Positions 1 through 5,816 of a stretch of 19,210 nucleotides of DNA are shown one piece after another. Position 1 is the stretch's first letter. Each line of letters begins with the position of its first letter. Origin of the DNA: an uncultured Bacteroidota bacterium (GTDB taxonomy: Bacteria; Bacteroidota; Bacteroidia; Flavobacteriales; Flavobacteriaceae); assembly GCA_903888655.1 (NCBI GenBank), contig CAISUR010000523.1, forward strand, positions 1 through 19,210, given 5' to 3'. The notes under the pieces were generated by a model that saw only the letters and a program-made list of their open reading frames with translations, did not search any database and was not told where the DNA came from. Made by a program: the position numbers and the translations under genes.

Positions 1-122
1 AAAAGAACAAGAAAAAGAAAGATAAAAAAGCGAAACAAAAAAAAATTAAAAAAGCTAAAGCCAAGAAACTTGAAAAAGCAAAAGCTAAAAGAAAAAAGAA
101 AGCTAAAAGTAAGAAAAAATAA
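1..122 (+). CDS. 3' end of a gene with a lysine/alanine-rich basic tail (5' cut by window edge)
   Basis: Reading from base 3, the frame is open from the edge to a TAA at 120-122 and encodes about 39 residues made almost entirely of Lys and Ala with a few Asp, Gln, Ile, Leu, Glu, Arg and Ser, ending in KSKKK. The other two forward frames are less convincing: one stops at once, and one gives a less regular Lys/Leu/Arg mix. Highly basic KAK-type tails occur on bacterial nucleic-acid-binding or polyphosphate-binding proteins and as low-complexity C-termini of otherwise ordinary enzymes, so the parent family cannot be named. No terminator hairpin is visible directly after the stop. Confidence 0.6.
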   Translation, partial: KNKKKKDKKAKQKKIKKAKAKKLEKAKAKRKKKAKSKKK

Positions 123-213
123 TACTCCGTTGGCGAGGACCTAAAAAGTATGAAAGCATTACTATTTCATTTTCAAAAATATTTTTTTTAAGGAATTAAT
201 CTATATTTTTAAT

Positions 214-221
214 TACATTTG
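214..221 (+). promoter_or_regulatory. Bacteroidota-type -7 box (TACATTTG)
   Basis: TACATTTG matches the Bacteroidota sigma-A consensus TAnnTTTG exactly. No good TTTG -33 element lies at the usual distance; the upstream stretch is a T-run. Transcription would start at about 226-230, at the beginning of the hairpin-rich region and about 160 bases before the J-domain gene. Confidence 0.5.
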
Positions 222-225
222 CACC

Positions 226-371
226 GATTTAAAATCGAAAAAGCATATTTAGGTTTATATATTAAACGGTTTATGAGCAATAAACATCACTCATAACCTC
301 ATAGTAAAAAGATTACATCTTGTTACTATTACAATAGAGGCCATTCTGAAAAGATTGGCTTTATTTTTTTA
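226..371 (+). ncRNA. Candidate structured RNA (small RNA or structured leader) with three hairpins and a terminal U-run
   Basis: No convincing coding frame is present. In order the sequence shows a short palindrome GATTTAAAATC (226-236); a stem 268-277 with 290-298 (nine pairs, one bulge, 12-base loop); a stem 301-307 with 323-329 (seven perfect pairs, 15-base loop); and a stem 338-343 with 356-361 followed by a T-rich run to about 370, which resembles an intrinsic terminator. A TAnnTTTG box at 214-221 would start transcription just upstream. This would be an RNA of about 145 nt. Because the J-domain gene starts only about 15 bases after the T-run, the region could instead be its attenuator or 5' leader. 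I do not recognise a named RNA family. Confidence 0.4.
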
Positions 372-386
372 TCACAAAATTAGTTT

Positions 387-833
387 ATGAAAAGAGTTAT
401 TGAGTACAGAAAATTATTAGGAGTTGACAAAAATGTGACTCTTAAGGAATTGAAAACTATTTATCGAAATAGTATGAAGGATAATCATCCTGATAAATTT
501 GCTGATGATGAAGCAGGAAAACTTGCTGCGGAAGAAACCAGTAAAAATATTATCAGCGCATATCATTTTTTAGTGAGTATTTCAAATGAAACACTTGAAA
601 AAAATCTTCCTGAATATCAAGAAACCATAAATAATTATAATATTCTTGATTTTCGTTTAGAAAAACAAACCCTATTGATTACTCATTTGAATGGCATTTC
701 TTATGAATACCTCGGAGTTCCCAGAAATATTTATGTGAAAATGGTAAATGCCGAATCACCTAATCGATTCGCAAAACGCCATATTTATGGTAATTACATC
801 TATAGAAAATCAGGTGAAGGGACTGAAGAATAA
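387..833 (+). CDS. J-domain protein with C-terminal KTSC domain
   Basis: This is a 148-residue cytoplasmic protein. The N-terminal ~70 residues form a J domain: the HPD tripeptide needed to stimulate Hsp70 (DnaK) ATPase is at 34-36, preceded by a basic helix (YRNSMKDN) and followed by a helix with EETSKNIISAYHFL. The C-terminal part, about 85-145, matches the KTSC family pattern (SYEYLGVPRNIYVKMVNAES, then a Tyr-rich strand ending NYIYRKS); this small domain is of poorly known, possibly nucleic-acid-related, role. The Gly/Phe linker and zinc fingers of classical DnaJ are absent, so this is a type III (DnaJC-like) specialised co-chaperone rather than the main DnaJ. It stands alone behind the hairpin region and converges on cphA. 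Client and partner are unknown. Confidence 0.85.
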   Translation: MKRVIEYRKLLGVDKNVTLKELKTIYRNSMKDNHPDKFADDEAGKLAAEETSKNIISAYHFLVSISNETLEKNLPEYQETINNYNILDFRLEKQTLLITHLNGISYEYLGVPRNIYVKMVNAESPNRFAKRHIYGNYIYRKSGEGTEE

Positions 834-891
834 TAAATATTTCCTCTAACTTTTAGTTTACTATTAAAAAGCTAAAATCAACTTAAAATAA

Positions 892-928
892 AAAGCGACT
901 ATAACTCTAAATGAATTATAGTCGCTTT
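892..928. terminator. Bidirectional intrinsic terminator between J-domain gene and cphA
   Basis: A perfect 13-base inverted repeat (AAAGCGACTATAA at 892-904, complement at 916-928) closes an 11-base loop. It is flanked by A-rich sequence on the left and TAATTTT on the right, so it can end transcription from both sides. It sits between two convergent genes, 59 bases after the J-domain stop and 17 bases past the cphA stop. Confidence 0.9.
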
Positions 929-944
929 AATTTTAAATCTTTAC

Positions 945-3569
945 TTATGCGTTGTCGCCTTCATTCTCCTTATCCAAATATTCTTGCACAATATTAATAG
1001 CATTGGTAACAACATCGCTCAAAGCAGTAATATAACTTCCGTCTTCGGCATGATCAATAGCATGTTTGATAGCTTCGGTTTCCAGTGGAATAATTTCATA
1101 TGTTACATTTCGCTTAGCTTCACCAATTCCCGATACGATAATATCGATGATTTCTTGTTCGGTTCTTCCACGTAAATATTTTTCTTGTCGGATAATGATG
1201 TGGTCAAACATTCTACCAGCAATCAAACCACATTCTTTAATATCTTCATCACGACGATCCCCTACTCCGGCAATAATTCCAATTTTCTTGGTAGCATCAA
1301 TACTACTTAAATATTCTTCCACTCCTCTATATCCTGCTGGATTATGAGCAAAGTCAATCAGCACTTTGAATTTTTTAAACTCAAAAATATTCATTCTACC
1401 TGGCGTTTGTGCAGCACTAGGAATAAATGTTTGCAATGACAAACTAATATCTTCAGTTTTAAATCCTTGTAAATAAGCTGCTAACGTAGCCGCAAGCACA
1501 TTAGCAATCATAAACTTAGCTTTTCCGCCCAAAGTCAAAGGAACATGTGTTGCTTTTTCAACACGAATTTTCCATTCGCCTTTTTTGATAGTAATAAAAC
1601 CATTTTCATACACCGCAACAATTTTTCCTTCTTTGGCAAATTGTTTTACTTTTGGATTATTCTCGTCCATTGCGAAGTAGGCAACATTGCAACTTAATTC
1701 ATTGGCTATTTTCAAACATTGATCATCTTCTGCGTTTAAAATTGCCCATCCATCTTTTTTAATGCTTCTAACGACGGTAGCTTTTACACGCGCTAAATCA
1801 TCAAGCGTATGAATATCCGACAATCCTAAATGGTCTTCTTGAATGTTTGTTATAATTCCGATATCACAACGGCTGAAACCCAGGCCAGCACGAAGGATTC
1901 CGCCACGAGCGGTTTCCAAAACTGCAAATTCTACCGTAGGATCCTTCAGAATATATTCGGCGGAAATCGGCCCAGTAGTATCTCCTTTTTCCATCAAATG
2001 ATTTTGCACATAAATCCCATCAGAAGTAGTAAAGCCCACTCGATAGCCATTATTCTTAACAATATGCGCCATTAATCGTGTGGTAGTAGTTTTTCCATTG
2101 GTACCGGTAACCGCTATAATGGGAATACGACTTGGTTTTCCTGGAGGATAAAGCATGTCAATAACCGGAGCTGCAACGTTTCTCGGCAATCCTTCTGAAG
2201 GGGCGAGATGCATACGAAATCCGGGAGCAGCATTTACCTCAAGGATGCAACCTCCAGTTTCTTTCAGAGGTTGTGTTAAGTTTTCTGCCATAATATCTAC
2301 CCCGCAAATGTCAAGGCCAATCACTCTAGAAATACGTTCACAAAGGAAAATATTTTCAGGATGCATCATGTCGGTTATATCGACTGAAGTTCCACCCGTA
2401 CTTAAATTAGCTGTTGATTTTAAATAAACTACCTCATCTTTTCTAGGAATAGTTTCTAATGTATAGCCTAATTTTTCTAATAAATCGGTGGTATCTCTAT
2501 CAACATCAATTTGTGTAAGAACATTTTCGTGTCCATAACCGCGTCTTGGATCTTTGTTCGTTTCTTCAATCAATTGTTGGATATTTTGCTTTCCATCTCC
2601 TTTGATGTGAGCGGGTTCTCTTTTGGCAGCAGCAACTAATTTATTATCGATAATTAACACTCTAAAATCATAACCCGTTATAAATTTTTCAACAATAACT
2701 CGATGACTGTATTTTTTGGCGTACGCTAATCCTTCAACAGCTTCTTCCCAAGTTTTTACATTGATAGAAGCTCCTTTTCCGTGATTTCCATCTAATGGTT
2801 TTAGTACAATTGGATATCCAATTTTTCTAACTACTTCATCCAAATCTTCTTCATCAACACAAATTCCACCACTTGCCACAGGAATGGAGGCAGCATCGAG
2901 CATTTTTTTAGTTTGTTCTTTATTGCAAGCAATATCTACAGCAATACTACTTGTTTTGCAAGTAATGGTTGCTTGAAAACGCATTTGATTGACACCATAT
3001 CCTAATTGTACTAGAGAATTTGTGCCGAGACGAATCCATGGAATATCTCTAGCCACCGCCTCCTCTACAATACTTCCTGTAGAAGGGCCCAATCGAACTC
3101 TTTCGCGAATTTCACGCATTTTTTGAATATCGGCTTCGACGTTATATTCTGTTCCGTCAATCAAGGCTTGGGCGATGTTTACGGCAGCTTCGGCTGCATA
3201 TAGTCCGACATTTTCTTCTGTGTAACTGAAAACTACATTATACACACCGGGTGTTTTGGTTTCTCGAGTTCTACCAAAACCAGTTTCCATTCCGGCGAGC
3301 GTTTGAATTTCTAGTGCGATGTGTTCAATAACATGTCCCATCCAAGTGCCGCGTTCTACACGGGAAAAGAATCCACCACGACAACCTTCGGAACAACGAT
3401 GTTCAATCATGGTAGGAAACATGGCTTCAATACGCTCTCTAAAACCTTCAATTTTATTGGTTGGACGCTCTTCTAATTCTTCTAAATCCAAACGCATTTG
3501 GATTAATTTTTTTCTTTGTACACTCCAAATATTTGGTCCTCGTAACGCTTGAATTTTATCAATTTTCAT
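945..3569 (-). CDS. cphA: Cyanophycin synthetase
   Basis: CphA makes multi-L-arginyl-poly-L-aspartate (cyanophycin), a non-ribosomal nitrogen/carbon reserve, by adding Asp to the backbone and Arg to each side chain with ATP. At 874 residues it has the usual CphA1 length. The N-terminal domain (about 1-160) carries GRTRETKTPGVYNVVF. The ATP-grasp domain (about 220-480) carries KPLDGNHGKG at 257-266. The Mur-ligase-like domain has the P-loop GTNGKTTTTR from residue 489, then ETARGGILRAGLGF, TNIQEDHLGL, and DFAHNPAGY at 739-747. All key motifs look intact, so I expect an active enzyme. Cyanophycinase lies divergently beside it, which supports the assignment. The ATG at 3569 gives the family-typical N-terminus. 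A plausible promoter lies at 3613-3642. Confidence 0.97.
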   Translation of the reverse strand: MKIDKIQALRGPNIWSVQRKKLIQMRLDLEELEERPTNKIEGFRERIEAMFPTMIEHRCSEGCRGGFFSRVERGTWMGHVIEHIALEIQTLAGMETGFGRTRETKTPGVYNVVFSYTEENVGLYAAEAAVNIAQALIDGTEYNVEADIQKMREIRERVRLGPSTGSIVEEAVARDIPWIRLGTNSLVQLGYGVNQMRFQATITCKTSSIAVDIACNKEQTKKMLDAASIPVASGGICVDEEDLDEVVRKIGYPIVLKPLDGNHGKGASINVKTWEEAVEGLAYAKKYSHRVIVEKFITGYDFRVLIIDNKLVAAAKREPAHIKGDGKQNIQQLIEETNKDPRRGYGHENVLTQIDVDRDTTDLLEKLGYTLETIPRKDEVVYLKSTANLSTGGTSVDITDMMHPENIFLCERISRVIGLDICGVDIMAENLTQPLKETGGCILEVNAAPGFRMHLAPSEGLPRNVAAPVIDMLYPPGKPSRIPIIAVTGTNGKTTTTRLMAHIVKNNGYRVGFTTSDGIYVQNHLMEKGDTTGPISAEYILKDPTVEFAVLETARGGILRAGLGFSRCDIGIITNIQEDHLGLSDIHTLDDLARVKATVVRSIKKDGWAILNAEDDQCLKIANELSCNVAYFAMDENNPKVKQFAKEGKIVAVYENGFITIKKGEWKIRVEKATHVPLTLGGKAKFMIANVLAATLAAYLQGFKTEDISLSLQTFIPSAAQTPGRMNIFEFKKFKVLIDFAHNPAGYRGVEEYLSSIDATKKIGIIAGVGDRRDEDIKECGLIAGRMFDHIIIRQEKYLRGRTEQEIIDIIVSGIGEAKRNVTYEIIPLETEAIKHAIDHAEDGSYITALSDVVTNAINIVQEYLDKENEGDNA

Positions 3570-3612
3570 AATATGCTGCTGTTTTGTTTTGGATTGAATT
3601 TAATGTATTTGT

Positions 3613-3642
3613 TAAAAATAAAAAATATTTGTTATACGCAAA
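3613..3642 (-). promoter_or_regulatory. Putative cphA promoter
   Basis: On the minus strand TTTG (3642-3639) is followed after 18 bases by TATTTTTA (3620-3613), seven of eight matches to TAnnTTTG. The predicted start of transcription, about 3606, leaves a leader of roughly 37 bases before the cphA ATG. The surroundings are very AT-rich, so chance matches are possible. Confidence 0.4.
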
Positions 3643-3681
3643 CAATTTTTATGAGAAAAAGTTTGATTTTTATTTTTTATC

Positions 3682-3727
3682 GGCATCAGAATGCAATTCG
3701 ACTATACAAAATGAATTTTCTGATACC
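3682..3727. repeat. Imperfect inverted repeat in the cphA-cphB gap
   Basis: GGCATCAGAA (3682-3691) and TTCTGATACC (3718-3727) pair at nine of ten positions around a 26-base loop. It lies between the divergent cph genes, upstream of both. It could be an operator, a small hairpin or a decayed repeat. Nothing else recognisable lies in 3643-3790; a short frame there has no protein-like character. Confidence 0.3.
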
Positions 3728-3794
3728 TAAGGTGATTATAAAACTACAGTGATTAAGAATGATGAATTGACTCCCAATACAACTCCTAACTAGC

Positions 3795-3882
3795 CCCGAT
3801 AGTAGTGAAAATCCTTTCCTCATTTTGTTTGATGGAGCGCAAGCGAAATTACAAATGAGGAAAGATTGAAACGAATAGCGGG
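3795..3882 (+). repeat. Long imperfect hairpin element, probably a dispersed Flavobacteriia structured repeat
   Basis: CCCG (3795-3798) pairs with CGGG (3879-3882), AATC with GATT nearer the centre (one bulged C), and TTTCCTCATTT (3815-3825) pairs perfectly with AAATGAGGAAA (3853-3863). The arms between these stems (ATAGTAGTGAA and GAAACGAATAG) are purine-rich and not simply complementary, as in an internal-loop motif. The terminal loop contains GAGCGCAAGCG. The conserved-looking pieces AGCCCCGATAG, AAATCCTTT and GAATAGCGGGA resemble, from memory, a hairpin seen repeatedly between genes in Flavobacterium genomes; I cannot confirm this here. It lies about 85 bases upstream of cphB and outside its predicted transcript. 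Confidence 0.6.
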
Positions 3883-3932
3883 AATATGGTTAACAAGTAG
3901 TCAATAAGTTTCGCTTCAAAAAGGGAAAATCG

Positions 3933-3963
3933 TTTGGTCAATAATCTGAAATAGTTATTTTTG
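3933..3963 (+). promoter_or_regulatory. cphB promoter, predicted to give a leaderless mRNA
   Basis: TTTG (3933-3936), a 19-base spacer and TATTTTTG (3956-3963) match the Bacteroidota consensus TTTG-N19-TAnnTTTG exactly. The cphB ATG follows only four bases after the -7 box, so transcription should begin at or within a few bases of the start codon. Confidence 0.7.
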
Positions 3964-3967
3964 CTTT

Positions 3968-4840
3968 ATGAAAATACACGGAAAATTAATAATAATAGGA
4001 GGCGCTGTTGATAAAGGCAGTTTTTCTGAAACAGATTTAGATAAGAATGCAGCAAAGAATTTGAATTTCTTTGAAGAAGGTATTTTAAAAAGAGTCATTG
4101 AAGAATCTAAACATAAGGAGCAATCTAGAATTGAAATTATTACTACGGCGTCGAAAATTCCAAAAGAAATTGGTCCGGAATATGTAAAAGCATTGAGTTA
4201 TTTAGGTGCCAATAATGTTGATGTTCTAAATATTGAAAAACGTGAAGAGGCAATGCTCCCAGAAGTTTTGGAGCGTTTGAAAGCTGCCGATGTGGTTATG
4301 TTTACAGGTGGTGATCAGTTGCGATTGACTTCTATTCTTGGTGGAACAGCATTTCACGATATTTTGTTAGACAAATATTTAAACGAAAATTTCATTTACG
4401 CTGGAACTTCTGCTGGTGCTGCCGCGGCTTCTAACAATATGATTTATCAAGGGAGTAGTAGCGAAGCGTTGTTAAAAGGCGAAGTGAAAATCACTTCGGG
4501 ATTGGGATTGATTGATGGTGTTATTATTGATACGCATTTTGTACAACGAGGTAGAATTGGACGATTGTTTCAAGCGGTAGTTGGTAATCCAAAAGTATTG
4601 GGTATTGGTCTTGGAGAAGACACGGGATTATTGATTACTAATGGAAAGCAAATGGAAGCCATTGGATCTGGACTTGTAATTCTTGTGGACGGACGCGAAA
4701 TAAAAGATACCAATTTAACTCAGGTTGAAATGGGACAACCGATTTCTATTAATCATTTAGTGACTCATGTGATGAGTAAGCACGATACGTTTGATTTAGA
4801 TACCTTTAAAATGACGATAAAATCATCACAATACGTTTAG
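3968..4840 (+). CDS. cphB: Cyanophycinase
   Basis: CphB is an exo-acting serine peptidase (MEROPS family S51) that cuts cyanophycin into beta-Asp-Arg dipeptides in the cytoplasm. The 290-residue protein has the nucleophile elbow GTSAGA with Ser148, a His at 190 in IDTHF followed by the conserved QRGRIGRL, and Glu217 in GLGEDTGLL, which together fit the S51 triad. The MFTGGDQLRL segment is also typical. The start at 3968 gives the expected beginning, GKLIIIGGAVDKG, and no other in-frame Met is close enough. There is no signal peptide. It is divergent from cphA and has its own promoter, so synthesis and breakdown can be controlled separately. The isoaspartyl dipeptidase needed for the next step is not in this window. 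Confidence 0.96.
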   Translation: MKIHGKLIIIGGAVDKGSFSETDLDKNAAKNLNFFEEGILKRVIEESKHKEQSRIEIITTASKIPKEIGPEYVKALSYLGANNVDVLNIEKREEAMLPEVLERLKAADVVMFTGGDQLRLTSILGGTAFHDILLDKYLNENFIYAGTSAGAAAASNNMIYQGSSSEALLKGEVKITSGLGLIDGVIIDTHFVQRGRIGRLFQAVVGNPKVLGIGLGEDTGLLITNGKQMEAIGSGLVILVDGREIKDTNLTQVEMGQPISINHLVTHVMSKHDTFDLDTFKMTIKSSQYV

Positions 4841-4893
4841 TGAATTTTGATTTTTCAAAACTTAAAGAATGTATTTTTCATATTGACAAAAAA

Positions 4894-4918
4894 GCAACCT
4901 CGCGAGGTTGTTTTTTTT
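4894..4918. terminator. Palindromic terminator after cphB
   Basis: CAACCTCGCGAGGTTG (4895-4910) is a perfect 16-base palindrome with an A-run before it and eight T after it. It is a compact intrinsic terminator that can work in both directions, lying between convergent cphB and the small membrane protein gene. Confidence 0.88.
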
Positions 4919-4957
4919 GGTACTTTTTTGAATGAGGTTGTTAAATGGTTTCGGTCT

Positions 4958-5293
4958 TTAGTCAACATTTCTTTTCTTCGCAATCGTCATCATGATTATT
5001 ATATATAAAAATGTCGAGGCACTCAATAGAAACCAAAACACTTTTTTTGGCTTGTCGATTTTCAAATCTCGGGAAATTAAAATAGAATTAACAATGGACC
5101 ACAAAACTGCTCCATAACAAAATAGTAACGAACAATCTTTTCCGAAACTATAAATCCAATATAAATTTTTATCCCCTCGAAATCTTTCCGCATAAGTCGA
5201 AATAATTAGACCTGCAATAAATATTCCAGGAATAATAATCGTAAATTTTTGAATTCTTTTCAAGCGATTCATTTTTGAGTTAAAATTGATCAT
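4958..5293 (-). CDS. Small membrane protein of unknown function (start uncertain)
   Basis: I do not recognise the family. From the ATG at 5293 it is 111 residues: a basic N-terminus (NSKMNRLKRIQKF), then about three hydrophobic segments (FTIIIPGIFIAGLIIS; SLLFCYGAVLWSIVNSILI; VFWFLLSASTFLYIIIMMTI) and a basic C-terminus. That makes an integral inner-membrane protein with about three helices. The open frame continues upstream to a TTG at 5359, directly preceded by an in-frame TGA, and beyond that TGA the same frame reads MFSEKP from an ATG at 5380. ATGs at 5326, 5293 and 5272 are all possible; I chose 5293 because basic residues then lead straight into the first membrane segment. The 5' end may have been altered by mutation. 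The product converges on cphB. Confidence 0.6.
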   Translation of the reverse strand: MINFNSKMNRLKRIQKFTIIIPGIFIAGLIISTYAERFRGDKNLYWIYSFGKDCSLLFCYGAVLWSIVNSILISRDLKIDKPKKVFWFLLSASTFLYIIIMMTIAKKRNVD

Positions 5294-5442
5294 TGGTGCT
5301 AGAGAAATGTTTGCTAAAGTGGACATACTTTCTGCGGTAATAAGTAATACAAGTACCAATCAGGGTTTTTCTGAAAACATCTATTTCGTTTTTATTTCTC
5401 AATTATATTAAATTTATTAATCTAGAAAAAGGACCAACTACA

Positions 5443-5524
5443 TTTGGTTTACCCTTAACTAATGTAATGGCGCTAAACCTTGTTGTAAAGCGCTTCCGCT
5501 AGAATCTAATACTTGTAAACCAAA
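5443..5524. repeat. 82-base segment bounded by perfect 10-base inverted repeats
   Basis: TTTGGTTTAC (5443-5452) and GTAAACCAAA (5515-5524) are perfectly complementary. Inside, GCGCT and AGCGC form a second, shorter stem. On the minus strand one frame from ATG 5545 gives 28 residues (5459-5545), and another frame gives a short protein-like run ending LVKGKPNVVGPFSRLINLI before a stop. The sequence could be a dispersed intergenic repeat, a MITE-like relic, or a decayed gene end. No transposase or target duplication is evident. Confidence 0.4.
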
Positions 5525-5633
5525 CTGTCGTTGTAAATTAATCATGATAATCAGCAAAAAAAAACTCTATTCAATTTAAACTTTATAAAACTGATTGCTA
5601 AGATAACATTGTATTCTTACTCTTCTCTTTTGC

Positions 5634-5666
5634 TTTGCAATTAATCCTTCAAAAAATCTATCTTTG
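5634..5666 (+). promoter_or_regulatory. Orphan copy of the ABC-F promoter
   Basis: TTTG (5634-5637), 21 bases, then TATCTTTG (5659-5666). The 46 bases 5635-5680 are identical to 8661-8706, the promoter of the ABC-F gene 3 kb downstream. The box looks intact, but here it faces only a 17-codon gene remnant. Confidence 0.6.
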
Positions 5667-5732
5667 CACCTTTAAAAAAATAAGTGGATGAGAGCTTCTG
5701 TCTTCCATCTTCTAATTTGCAACTCAATAAAA

Positions 5733-5786
5733 ATGATTACAGTTAATGATATTGCCGTTGAATTTGGCGGAACTATATCTTTGTGA
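5733..5786 (+). pseudogene. Truncated duplicate of the ABC-F gene 5' end
   Basis: Starting at ATG 5733 the frame reads MITVNDIAVEFGGT, exactly the first 14 residues of the ABC-F protein at 8747, then ISL and a stop. Bases 5731-5767 are identical to 8745-8781. After that, two Gly codons and a Thr codon differ only synonymously (GGC GGA ACT against GGG GGC ACC), then similarity ends. The leader between the shared promoter block and the start codon is 50 bases of unrelated sequence, against 38 in the intact copy. An ATG at 5688 is in frame and would add 15 residues. I see this as a relic left by recombination or duplication, not a functional gene. Confidence 0.75.
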
Positions 5787-5816
5787 TATCTTTATTTTCT
5801 TATTCTTTTCGATTCT

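Noticed and set aside
984..3552. Several forward open frames of 60-95 codons inside 945-3569
   Set aside because: They are antisense shadows of cphA, which has all family motifs; none has a recognisable domain or promoter.
3549..3752. Forward frame of 67 codons in the cphA-cphB gap
   Set aside because: It overlaps the cphA start and promoter, is low-complexity in Ile, Phe and Lys from AT-rich DNA, and resembles no protein.
3795..3882. cphB riboswitch
   Set aside because: The element lies upstream of the predicted cphB promoter at 3933-3963, so it would not be in the cphB mRNA unless another start is used.
5443..5545. Complete insertion sequence or integron recombination site
   Set aside because: There is no transposase, integrase or target-site duplication. 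Only short inverted ends are present, so it is reported merely as an inverted-repeat segment.
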